Shown: positions 1-10,095 of the stretch, one piece after another | How the letters are laid out: each line of letters opens with the position of its first letter | Position numbering within the stretch: the first letter of the stretch is position 1 | Source: Siphonodentalium dalli | Lineage: Eukaryota; Mollusca; Scaphopoda; Gadilida; Siphonodentaliidae | Assembly (NCBI GenBank): GCA_032622095.1 | Contig: CP136069.1 | Location: forward strand, 81,120,958-81,184,957 | Reading direction: 5' to 3' | DNA length: 64,000 bases | The notes under the pieces: generated by a model | The model's database searches: none | What the model was told of the DNA's origin: nothing | Seen by the model: the letters and a program-made list of their open reading frames with translations, nothing else | Made by a program: the position numbers and the translations under genes

Positions 1-551
1 AAATGAGTAGAGCTTGTCCCGTTTTGACATAAAGTATATTTCCTATTTTAATTATATTTTAATGTGATTACTTTTTGTGAGGTTATCTCCCGATAACCTG
101 AGATGCCAGTTTGTAGATATCTCAATTAGATAGATTGGATATCTGGCATCTCTTGTATTTTCAGGAAATCCTCAAGTTCCTTCAACATATATTTGTGTAT
201 GCACATATGCGTGCACTTATCATGTATGCAAATGGTAATATATTTGCATTTGGTTGCAGGGCCTATTCTATGCCTATACTGGTATTATAGCACTCTCTGT
301 GTTATGCGTGCAGACTATGCCAGTCTGTGGATGATGTTTGGTAGTATGTGTTGATGATGATGATGATAATCGAGATGTGTTATTCTTATGAAAGAACAGA
401 ATGAATAAATGCTATATGAAGACATCAAAAGGTAATATGAACTTTCCATTGACCCTGCCCACCAAGACTGGGAATTCATTGACGGAGCCCATACTGCCAA
501 GGCTAACTTTATAAATTTAATGTCAAAGGCTCAAGGACATTTAATAATATA
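1..551. other. Unassigned sequence at left edge
   Basis: AT-rich sequence with no recognisable exon, RNA or transposon end. I looked here on the minus strand for the TM7 exon of the receptor (a short exon with a G-x-x-VA-x-x-YCF-x-N type motif) and did not find it, so that exon probably lies beyond the left edge. Confidence 0.5.
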
Positions 552-577
552 AATGGACCCATAGTAACCCTCTGACA

Positions 578-637
578 TTTGGCGCCCAATGTGGGGCTCG
601 AACCCACGACCCCGATATTAAGAGTCTCGTGCTCTTA
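578..637 (-). pseudogene. Retroposed 3' half of tRNA-Lys with 17-bp target duplication
   Basis: Read on the minus strand, this is the anticodon arm, variable loop, T arm and acceptor 3' strand of a tRNA, ending in an encoded CCA (580-582 on the plus strand). The anticodon loop reads CTCTTAA, which is lysine CTT, and the T arm has the GGTTCGA box. The 5' half, with acceptor 5' strand and D arm, is absent. The same 17-bp sequence, ATAGTAACCCTCTGACA, lies directly on both sides (561-577 and 638-654), as expected for a target-site duplication. An encoded CCA plus duplication points to reverse transcription of a processed tRNA fragment, not a genuine tRNA gene. It could also be read as a long tRNA-Lys primer-binding-site complement, but no LTR is visible next to it. 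Confidence 0.75.
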
Positions 638-654
638 ATAGTAACCCTCTGACA

Positions 655-2458
655 ATATTTGTATTTGTAACTCAATCCCTGAAGTTTGCGAGACCTCGTT
701 TGGCTATTTGTATTCGTAACTCTATCCGTGAAGTTTGCGATACCTCGTTTAGCCATTTGTATTCGTAACTCTATCTGTGAAGTTTGCGAGACCTCATTTA
801 GCTATCTGTAATCGTAACTCTATCCGTAAAGTTTTCGACATCTCGTTTAGCCATTTGTATTCGTAACTCTATCTGTGAAGTTTGCGAGACCTCGTTTAGC
901 TATTTGTATTCGTAACTCTATCCATAAAGTTTGCGAGACCTCGTTTAGCTATTTGTACTCATAACTCTATCCGTGAAATTTGCGAGAACTCGTTTAGCTA
1001 TTTGTATTCGTAACTCTATCCGTGAAGTTTGCGAGACCTCGTTTAGCTATTTGTATTCGTAACTCTATCCATAAAGTTTGCGAGACCTCGTTTAGCTATT
1101 TGTACTCATAACTCTATCCGTGAAATTTGCGAGAACTCGTTTAGCTATTTGTATTCGTAACTCTATCCGTGAAGTTTGCGAGACCTTGTTTAGCTATTTG
1201 CATCGTAACTTTATTCGTGAAGTTTGCGACACCTCGTTTAGCTATTTGTATTCGTAACTCTATCCGTAAAGTTTGCGAGACCTCGTTTAGCTTTTTGTAT
1301 TTGTAACTCTATCTGTGAAGTTTGCGATACCTCGTTTAGCCATTTGTATTCGTAACTCTATCTGTGAAGTTTGCGAGACCTCATTTAGCTATCTGTAATC
1401 GTAACTCTATCCGTAAAGTTTGCGACACCTCGTTTAGCCATTTGTATTCGTAACTCTATCTGTGAAGTTTGCGAGACCTCGTTTAGCTATTTGTATTCGT
1501 AACTCTGTCCATAAAGTTTGCGAGACCTCGTTTAGCTATTTGTATTCGTAACTCTATCCGTGAAGTTTGCGAGACCTCGTTTAGCTATTTGTATTTGTAA
1601 CTCAATCCCTGAAGTTTGCGAGACCTCGTTTAGCTATTTGTATTCGTGACTCTATCGGTGAAGTTTGCGAGACGTCGTTTAGCTATTTGTATTCGTAACT
1701 CTATCCGTGAAGTTTGCGAGACCTTGTTTAGCTATTTGTACTCATAACTCTATCTGTGAAATTTGCGAGAACTCGTTTAGCTATTTGTATTCGTAACTCT
1801 ATCCGTGAAGTTTGCGAGACCTTGTTTAGCTATTTGCATCGTAACTTTATTCGTGAAGTTTGCGACACCTCGTTTAGCTATTTGTATTTGTAACTCTATC
1901 CGTAAAGTTTGCGAGACCTCGTTTAGCTATTTGCATCGTAACTCTATCCATGAAGTTTGCGATACCTCTTCTAGCCATTTGTATTCGTAACTCTATCTGT
2001 GAAGTTTGCGAGACCTCATTTAGCTATCTGTAATCGTAACTCTATCCGTAAAGTTTGCGACACCTCGTTTAGCCATTTGTATTCGTAACTCTATCTGTGA
2101 AGTTTGCGAGATCTCGTTTAGCTATTTGTATTCGTAACTCTATCCATAAAGTTTGCGAGACCTCGTTTAGCTATCTGTAATCGTAACTCTATCCGTGAAG
2201 TTTGCGACACCTGGTTTAGCCATTTGTATTCGTAACTCTATCCGTAAAGTTTGCGAGACCTCGTTTAGCTATCTGTAATCGTAACTCTATCCGTAAAGTT
2301 TGCGACACCTCGTTTAGCCATTTGTATTCGTAACTATATTCGTGAAGTTTGTGAGACCTCGTTTAGCTATTTGTATTCGTAACTCTATCGGTGAAGTTTG
2401 CGAGACCTCGTTTAGCTATTTGTATTCGTATCTCTATCCGTGAAGTTTGCGAGACCTC
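655..2458. repeat. Minisatellite, 49-bp unit, about 37 copies
   Basis: Tandem array of a 49-bp unit containing GAAGTTTGCGAGACCTCG and TTTGTATTCGTAACTC. Units differ at recurring positions (CCGTGAAG / CCATAAAG / CTGTGAAG; GCGAGACC / GCGACACC), and three-unit blocks of 147 bp recur, for example around 885-1031 and 1032-1178, which is a higher-order structure. There are no unique spacers, so this is not a CRISPR array. The array starts right after the right-hand duplication of the tRNA insertion and stops about 11 nt before the GT of the TM6 exon donor on the minus strand. Confidence 0.95.
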
Positions 2459-2474
2459 TCTATTCACTACTCAC

Positions 2475-2610
2475 CTGCAGCGACTCAAAAATTGTTTTAA
2501 CAAATCTATAAACTTTATAAACGGTGGGGTCTGTACTCGGCACAATACTGATTGGTAGAACATGTATGCCCATCAATGGGACCAACGTAACCAGCGCCTT
2601 AGCTGAGACC
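2475..2610 (-). CDS. Class B1 GPCR, TM6 exon
   Basis: 136-bp exon on the minus strand. The acceptor is an AT-rich tract ending in AG just above 2610, and the donor is CAG|GTGAGT. It opens in phase 2 (one base finishes a split codon) and then gives 45 codons ending FESLQ in phase 0. The segment KALVTLVPLMGIH matches TM6 of secretin-family receptors, where P-L-x-G is the conserved kink. The following stretch to FESLQ matches the third extracellular loop, where the family's exon also ends in Q just before the G of TM7. The usual family exon is about 130 bp, so the size fits. The donor is followed within about 11 nt by the 49-bp minisatellite. The next exon (TM7) is not in the window. Confidence 0.85.
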
Positions 2611-3309
2611 CTGTAATTAAAATAGTATATGCATAGTATATAGACACCTATTCTCATAATGAACTACGACAAATAATAATTACGAACAGATAATTGTATA
2701 GTCGTATTTTTTTTTGGACTTTCCAAAAACCTTTTCGCAGAATTAACGACCACGAGTCCGTTTGTGAGACAATCGTGCTTGTGACTCGCAGTAAAGGGAT
2801 TATGGTTCTGCTCGCTGTGATAATTGTGTATACTTGAAGGGTTACTGTACTCAAATGTTGTTGTTGGTTTCTATAGTATCTGAGTCGTAGAATAAGGTAA
2901 CCAGATTTCCATTATTTGAAAGTCTGTTGAGCATGAAGTAATGTTACGGATGGCAGATTAGCCGGAATGCGAAATTACCAATTGTTGTTATCGAGTAATC
3001 TATAGACACGTGGCATATTGGTCCCATATACTCATTTAAGTCATTGCATAGTCACTAATCAGTGAGTGGCTTGAGTTTACGCCACGTATCAATATATTTT
3101 GTACACGAGCATGTGTGCCACGCGTTATCCAATCCACTATCCGTGAATTATTTTTGTATTACGTCTTGAACACGGAAACTCGTAATTTAATTTATGGCTC
3201 CAGCCATAAAATCAATTTATATCAAATTATTAACTTTGATGTTAAGATAAAATATCAACCTGAACGTTTACATAATACATCTTCGACTCAAATTACTTAG
3301 TGTTCTATA
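2611..3309. other. Intron, no recognisable element
   Basis: Unique-looking AT-rich intron sequence upstream of the TM6 exon. Minus-strand frames here were checked for the TM5 and third-intracellular-loop exons; none shows the hydrophobic G-P motif expected of TM5. Confidence 0.4.
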
Positions 3310-3372
3310 TATTATCGATATTAGATCGTTGTTATCACTGGGAAATTATTGAAAATGGCATACAGTACCCCT
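3310..3372. mobile_element. Truncated TTAA MITE (family of 49026-49433)
   Basis: The right end reads TACAGTACCCCT followed by TTAA, identical in layout to the right end of the MITE at 49433. The preceding GATCGTTGTTATCACTGGGA is an inverted version of the left interior of that element (GGTGACAATAGCGATC). Only about 60 bp survive. Confidence 0.5.
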
Positions 3373-3750
3373 TTAAACATGTATAGTTATCAGGTCATCG
3401 CATAGCGCTTTGTGGTTGGAAATATCATGCTTGTGTGTCCATGGTTTCACGACGACAAATGAAATGTGATTGTCCTTATAGATAAAACAGTAACAACACA
3501 TGGCGATCACAATTTAAGGACAAAATTTCAAAGTCATTTCCAACAACGAGAAGCTGAGAAACGATCTCGAACTTATTAATATATGATGTATTTAAAAATA
3601 TGTGAATTTGTTGAAAATCCGAAACCATAGTCGTAACTACGGGTATGGAAAAACGACAACGAATAGAAAGAACACAGACATGTTCTAGTGACGCAGTACC
3701 CTATTAGTCAATCGTATCTGTTGCAGTTCATTCTGTGAAAGGTGCACATT

Positions 3751-3912
3751 GACTGCCTTCGGTGGAATAGCAATACTTATGTTCCCGATGTGGTGTCTTT
3801 TGAACAGCAAACAGGACTATTTGCCGAGACCACAGGCCAAGATGATTAGTTCTGATTTCTGTTCAGAAGGCACAATCGAGGGAAAATCGCTCTCGCTATT
3901 CCACCCAAGGCA
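3751..3912. mobile_element. Small TIR element
   Basis: Begins ACTGCCTTCGGTGGAATAGC and ends with the inverse GCTATTCCACCCAAGGCAGT, giving about 20-bp imperfect terminal inverted repeats around a 120-bp core without coding capacity. The family is not recognised. Confidence 0.5.
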
Positions 3913-3939
3913 GTAAATTGGGCATGTTTTATTATATAT

Positions 3940-4170
3940 GACACAATTCTCGCCTCGCGCAACCGTTACGTCAGCAGTGGGTAGTAGTTCAAAGACTATA
4001 GCCCGGGTGATAGTTCGTTCGCTACAAATTCTCTCCTCGCGCCAAACACGACGTCCGTAGCGAGGAATAGTTCAAATACTGCAGCCGCTATCATGTGTAT
4101 TATGTTTGTGTTATATGTTTGATTTCTAAATCAAAAAAATGTTGTTTACACCAAAGACTATAGCCCGGGC
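3940..4170. repeat. Short degenerate tandem copies around ACTATAGCCCGGG
   Basis: The string AAAGACTATAGCCCGGG occurs at about 3993 and 4153, with a degenerate copy (CAAATACTGCAGCC) between. The neighbouring TTCTCGCCTCGCGC / TTCTCTCCTCGCGC is duplicated too. It looks like a short decayed tandem duplication of about 80-90 bp. Confidence 0.4.
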
Positions 4171-4513
4171 GATCATTCATAAAATATCGTTACGCCCCAT
4201 GGTCAGGTGGGATATAGAAATTCGGTTTGTAGCAAAACAATATCTCCGATCTCAAGACGCTTAAGTCAACTATTTATTTGTTATATCGTACAGCAATCAT
4301 CTATGAAACCTGCCGACAACAGCTGTCATCAAATGATGGAATATATAGAATCAGTAATCTACACAAGATTATTGTGCATGGTGTGCCTAATACATGTACA
4401 TGTATGGTAGATTGTGTGTGAAGAGAAAATATCACGATTTGCTAACCACGTGTTTGCGAAACGTCTCTACTAACTCACAAAAGTCCTCGATGTATATTTG
4501 CGCCGAGGTTTCT

Positions 4514-5628
4514 TCTGAAATAGATTCTGTATACAATGATGCAGGCCAACACGATGTTAATCTGAAATGAGATTATGTATACAATGCTTGAAGGCCAAAC
4601 ATGGTGTTAATCTGAACTGAGATTATGTATACAATGCTTGCAGGCAAACATGTTGTTAACTGAAATGAGATTATATATACAATGAGCATGAATGCTTGCA
4701 GGCCAACACAGTGTTAATCAGAAATGAGATTATGTATACAATGCTTGCAGGCCAACACGATGTTAATCTGAAATGAGATTATGTATACAATGCTTGCAGG
4801 CCAAACATGATGTTAATCTGAAATGAGATTATGTGTACGCAATGCTTGCAGACCAAACATGATGTTAACCTGAAATGAGATTATGTATACCATGCTTGCA
4901 TGCCAAACATGATGTTAATCTGAAATGAGAGTATGTATACAATGCTTGCAGGCCAACATGATGTTAATCTGAAATGAGATTATGTGTACGCAATGCTTGC
5001 AGACCAAACATGATGTTAACCTGAAATGAGATTATGTATACAATGATTGCAGACCAAACATGATGTAAATCTGAAATGAGATTATGTATACAATGCTTGC
5101 AGGCCAACATGATGTTAATCTGAAATGAAGTTATGTACATACAATGCTGCAGGCCAAACATGATGTTATCTGAAATGAGATTATGTATACAATGCTTGCA
5201 GGCCAAACATTATGATAATCTGAAATGAGATTATGTATACAATGCTTGCAGGCCAAACATGATGTTAATCTGAAATGAGATTATGTGTACGCAATGCTTG
5301 CAGACCAAACATGATGTTAACCTGAAATGAGATTATGTATACCATGCATGCAGGCCAAACATGATGTTAATCTGAAATGAGAGTATGTATACAATGCTTG
5401 CAGGCCAACATGATGTTAATCTGAAATGAGATTATGTGTACGCAATGCTTGCAGACCAAACATGATGTTAACCTGAAATGAGATTATATATACAATGATT
5501 GCAGGCCAACATGGCGTTAATCTGAAATGAAGTTATGTATATACAATGCTGCAGGCCAAACATGATGTTAATATGAAATGAGATTATGTATACAATGCTT
5601 GCGAACCAACATCATGTTAATCTGAAAA
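4514..5628. repeat. Minisatellite, about 50-bp unit, about 22 copies
   Basis: Tandem array whose unit contains AATGCTTGCAGGCCAAACAT, then GATGTTAATCTGAAATGAGA, then TTATGTATAC. Units vary by small indels (GTGTACGC for GTATAC, AACACG for AAACATG). A multi-unit block around 4830-5040 recurs around 5270-5500, so there is some higher-order structure. Open frames inside it are periodic artefacts. Confidence 0.95.
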
Positions 5629-6554
5629 TATCAAATTCATTTGATTACTGAATGAATTATCCTATTGTGTGCTTGAAACTTCATTCAGGGATCCAGCTGG
5701 ACCTCCAATTACAACAACATACACAATATCATTTCACATTGTTTTCTGCTTATCTCCATTGAACAAAATAATGAAAACCAAACATGGCACACGAACTATA
5801 TCTTAAATACAGGAAAAAGTATGCTTTCCTTATTGAAAAATTTACTAAATTATCTCTCTAAAACATCGAAATGATTCGAAATCAATACATAGAAAATTAA
5901 CTGACTAAAACTAACTAAAATTTCACACAGGTTTTGTAAAAATGTTCTTAAACCGTTAATACATCTTCAAAATATACCAGCCCTGTTTCAATCGTCTCAT
6001 ATACTAGGCTGTGGTATCAGTTGTACTCGATGTTGGTTTATATTTAAAATCTGCCCTAGTATGTCATATACATCTATCGTAAAGAGTGATATCTCATGGT
6101 CACGATGTATTATAATATGGATTTTATCATACGACGAGGAGCATGCGTTGATTTCGATGGCGGTTGTTTCGATTTTTTTTCTTATGTTATATATTTAGCT
6201 GATTTCTCTCTTTTTCTGGAGTATTGAGGAATATAATTCGAATTATATTAAGTAAGCCGTTACCAATTAACACTCTTATTAAGGTCATAAGCCACATGTT
6301 TTTGAACTTTTCGACAGCAATGTTGGCGTAAACAAATGGTTGTACCTTGGTTTGTTAGTACCATTAATCACTGAGTTATACCCCTTGATATGCACACACC
6401 AAACGTCCGATGTTAGCAATTTGTGTCCATTTGGGACAACGATTTCGAATCAAAACCAGACCATGACAGAGCGAAAGTCATTAGTAATTCAGCTTCGTCT
6501 TACTGAAAGAGCTATGTTATAACTGAGAAATAATTGAAATAGAAAATAAGTCTA
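5629..6554. other. Intron, nothing recognised
   Basis: AT-rich sequence with several long A/T runs. No transposon ends, RNA gene or receptor exon were seen on either strand. Confidence 0.4.
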
Positions 6555-6558
6555 TCAT

Positions 6559-6725
6559 ACACTCTTAAAACAATAGGTACTCCTGTGTACCTCCGTTGGT
6601 ACTATACTTGTCCCGTGGGGAGTACCAAACTATATGTACTCTGGAGTACCTAAAATCTGTCTAGGTACTCAGGGGTACCTAAAATTTAGGTACTCTAGAG
6701 TACCTAAAATATAGGTACTCTGGTA
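6559..6725. repeat. GGTACTC / GAGTACC repeat element
   Basis: Starts ACACTCTTAAAACAATAGG and contains about ten copies of GGTACTC or its inverse GAGTACC with TAAAATNTA spacers, so it can fold on itself repeatedly. The same layout (ACACTC start, then many copies of one short word in both orientations) recurs at 61830-61955 with the word TTGGTTC. Confidence 0.6.
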
Positions 6726-6745
6726 TGATGCCACGGCGTTTAAAT

Positions 6746-6856
6746 GTCGAATTAAGTACAAAACCCTGATCGAGGTTCTTCGAGATCATGTTATCAGTTA
6801 CATGAAATCCATATTAGAATAGAACCTCGATCGTGTTTTTGTACTTAATTCGAGAT
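6746..6856. repeat. Imperfect palindrome (fold-back MITE)
   Basis: Arms of about 34 bp: GTCGAATTAAGTACAAAACC then CTGATCGAGGTTCT on the left, and the inverse AGAACCTCGATC then TTTTTGTACTTAATTCGAGA on the right, around a 38-bp loop. No coding capacity. Confidence 0.65.
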
Positions 6857-6964
6857 TTAACAGCTCGATTTCAGGATTTCCCTGGAGTAAAATTGGAATA
6901 AAATTTCCCTGGAGCACGTGGAGTGAAATTTGTCTGAATATCTGAAAGAATCGGCCAAATTTCT

Positions 6965-7905
6965 TTAAATTAAACATTATAAATCAAACATCTTAATGGG
7001 TGAACCACCAATCGATCTATATCAGACCTATAAATCGCAAACTACTTTGCGATAACTCGCAAACATTTGAGAATCGCAAACTACTTTGCGATAAATCGCA
7101 AAAGAACTGTGTGATAAATCGCAGATATATTTCATGCGTTGGCACTAATGGGTTTGAACTGTACACACATTATAAATCAGACATCTTTAACAGGTCTGGG
7201 TGAACCACCAAGAATCGATAATAGCATGGTCAGGCTAAAATAGACCGATCGGTCTTTCACAGCCAACATGCATGTGGGATAAGGGGGGCAAACCTTTGCG
7301 ATAAGTCGCAAAATAACTTTGCCATACAGCACAAACACCTTTGCGATAACTCGCAAACCTTTGCGATAACTCGCAAACCTTTGCGATAAATCTCAAACAT
7401 CTTTACGATAACTCTCAAACTATTTGTGAATTATCGCAGATAAATTTATGCGTTGGAACTAATGGGCTTCCGTGTAAACATTAGAAATCAGACATCTCAA
7501 ACCGGTCGGTGTCAGGAATTCCCTGACCTGTTCCCTGTACGTGGATTTGTGAGTAATTAAAAGAAACATAAACCAGACATCTTAAACAGGTATGTGTGAA
7601 CCAGCTATCGATCTATAATAGCCCGGTCTGGCTAAAATAGACCGATCGGTCTTTCACAGCGATAACTCGCAAACCTTTCCGATAAAATCTCAAACATCTT
7701 TACTTTATCTCAAACATCTTTACGTTATCGCAAACTGAGAATATTCAAAATAAACATATACGAATATTCAAACAAACAGAATTTCAATAGTCATGACATT
7801 TAGAGTTCCCTCTCTTACAACAGTGAGCACTGTGCCAGGAAGACTAATCGGTCTATTTTACGCTTTTAGCCCAATCAGGCTATTATAGAACAATTTGTGG
7901 TTCAC
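6965..7905. repeat. Repeat cluster built on TTTGCGATAACTCGCAAA
   Basis: Many tandem and scattered copies of the near-palindrome TTTGCGATAACTCGCAAA lie in larger blocks that repeat the phrases GGTGAACCACCA, GACATCTTTAACAGGT and AAAATAGACCGATCGGTC (7021, 7200, 7600). The inverse of the last phrase, GACTAATCGGTCTATTTTA, lies at about 7842-7860 with inverted GGTTCAC text after it, so the cluster is partly bounded by inverted copies. The family is not known to me. Confidence 0.65.
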
Positions 7906-9890
7906 TCAGACCTTTCTTTGTACCCTTCATAAATATCGCGTAAATAGTATGTAATTGTCAAGTTCGTACGCTGTGTTATGTAAACAAAAACAAATTCTGT
8001 TACAGAACAACATTATAGATCTTCTGTATCGTCGTGTTCGCTTTGTTCTGTTGAAAAAAAGTGTTGCAAATCTATAAGTACCTATAGGAATATCACTCGA
8101 TCTGTTATCGAAATATTAATAATAAAAAAACAATGTTTGTGTCTCTCTAAAATACCAACATGATATGAAGTAAGTGCATAGAAAATTAGCTTTACGCCTG
8201 TTATGCCATGAGAAACTTTAAAAATATTCTCAAAATTCTTTCGACTTTAAAGCCAGACATTCAAGCCCAGGCAAAATTATTAATTATTACTCTGAATTAC
8301 CACCAATGATATTGCAGCTAAGCATAATCCAGCATTAAGTTTACATGGTTGACCCTGTATCTGCATGGTTATTTAAAACAATTCACATCTTTTGTCTGCC
8401 GTATCCTGCTATTTTCACAGTTTTGTTTTATCAAACGTTGGTGGTGGGTCCCAAATTGCCCTTGGAAATAACTGTTCCTCCAACAGGCCCCTAAAATTGA
8501 AAAACCAGAACTTTCAACCTTGTATCCTGAAATTTTTTCATGACCCCCACTGTATCACATGGTGATAGAGGATTCCGCACTGAAATGCATTATACTGCGT
8601 TTCCGAGGATGAGTCAATAAAAGGTGCTTTTGCTTGATACCAGTATTTTCATCGGCGTTATTAGAACGTAAATTGGCGCGAAGATTAGTGGAAATTTTGA
8701 CGAATGAACGGAAGATTGGAGACTTCGAAATATTCTGCATGCATGATCTTGGTGCACGATTTGTCTGATGTGACCCGCCAATGTGTAAGTGCTGATTAAT
8801 ATCATTTGTACAAACAAACGCTGAAATTATGTGTCAAAGCTACTTTCTTCTCATATTGCCACATAACTTTGGAATCGTTCCGGTGTTTTCTTTGCACATC
8901 ATTTGTGGTGCTCAAACGGAATCGGTATTGTACTGTACCTGACTCTACCAATAATGTGGTATTATTTTATATTATTTGATGTCTGAACATGGTGTTTATC
9001 GAAAATCGAATCTCATGAAAGTACACAAGTTATTTAAATATGTTAATTCTATATACATGTGTATCTAGACGTGGACCAATTCGTGCAGGAAATAAATCGT
9101 TCTTTGGTTTAAAATGGGATCACATAACGTGTGCAATTAATCCGTATATGTGAGTGATGTGTTCAATATACTACGAGGGGTACTGGACTACATGTGGCAT
9201 GTCACATGCATGCGGACAAGTAAAGTTACTACGGGTGATTGACTGGTGTTGGACAAAACTGGAAAGCCGGTATTGCATGCATAGTTGTGTAGTTTTCTCT
9301 TACATGTGGCACGCAAGTGTTCTGGACTTTCTTTGACGTTTCGTGTGCGTTTAGTGTGTGTGTGTCCACTCGGTTGTGAGCTTACTCTGACACACATTGA
9401 CAATGCATCACATGCATTTGGTCTGCACATAGTACATGATGGTGGCGATTGTATATAGATGCTAGTGATATAAACACGATGTTTATGTAGTCTGATCTAA
9501 AGTTGAATGTGTTACTTTTGATGTCACACGCATGAGGACAGTTTACTATTGTGTGTACTATTGTTATTTTCTGGACTGTGTGAATGAGATTTAACTGTGT
9601 TCAGTGTGTTGCTATGTATTTGTACATCAATTACAACAGCTGTTCTTGTTTCTTTTCAGCTTGAAGCACTTTTAATAAACGCTCAATAAGGTTGGCTGTT
9701 GTCACATCTGTCTCCTCTACCACTCCTGCATCACCCACCTCTGATTCATCGACAAGGCAGCAATTACCAGAAAGAAGTCGCTAGCAAATCAGAGAATGAA
9801 TTTTCAGTGTTACTAGATTGCCACGAAAGCGCAGTAGGGCCATTGGAAACAAAAAAGCACCCCAAATATACAAAAACACAACTTACACGA
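7906..9890. other. Intron, no supported element
   Basis: Mixed unique sequence. Several frames of 60-80 codons occur on both strands (for example 8555-8817 minus, 9154-9430 both strands), but none has a recognisable domain, splice context or codon bias. TM4 and TM5 of the receptor were sought on the minus strand and not found. Confidence 0.35.
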
Positions 9891-10095
9891 CTTCCAGCAA
9901 CTGTTTGTAACGACTTGCGAGTTGTTATAACTACTTCCAACAACTCGTTATAACGTCCTGCAAGTGGTTATAACGACTTGCAGCAACTCGTTATAACTGA
10001 GTTGTTAGTCGTTATAACGACTGGTAGAAAATGTACACGTTATAACGACTTCCGATAACTCGTTATAACGACTTGAAAGTTGTAACGAGTTGTAT
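9890..10095. repeat. Short repeats of CGTTATAACGACTTGCAGCA type
   Basis: About eight degenerate copies of a 20-25-bp unit (ACTCGTTATAACGACTTGC) in tandem. The core CGTTATAACG is itself palindromic. Confidence 0.7.

Noticed and set aside
578-637. Functional tRNA-Lys gene
   Set aside because: The 5' half is missing and CCA is encoded, so it is a retroposed fragment.
655-2458. Possible CRISPR array (regular repeats of 49 bp)
   Set aside because: Units are continuous tandem repeats without unique spacers, and the context is an animal intron.
2620-2854. Minus-strand frame upstream of the TM6 exon as a TM5 exon
   Set aside because: It lacks the Gly-Pro and continuous hydrophobic stretch of TM5, and no acceptor or donor fits.
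2980-3040. Minus-strand YMGPICHV near 3020 as TM5
   Set aside because: The segment after Pro is polar and no splice sites flank it.
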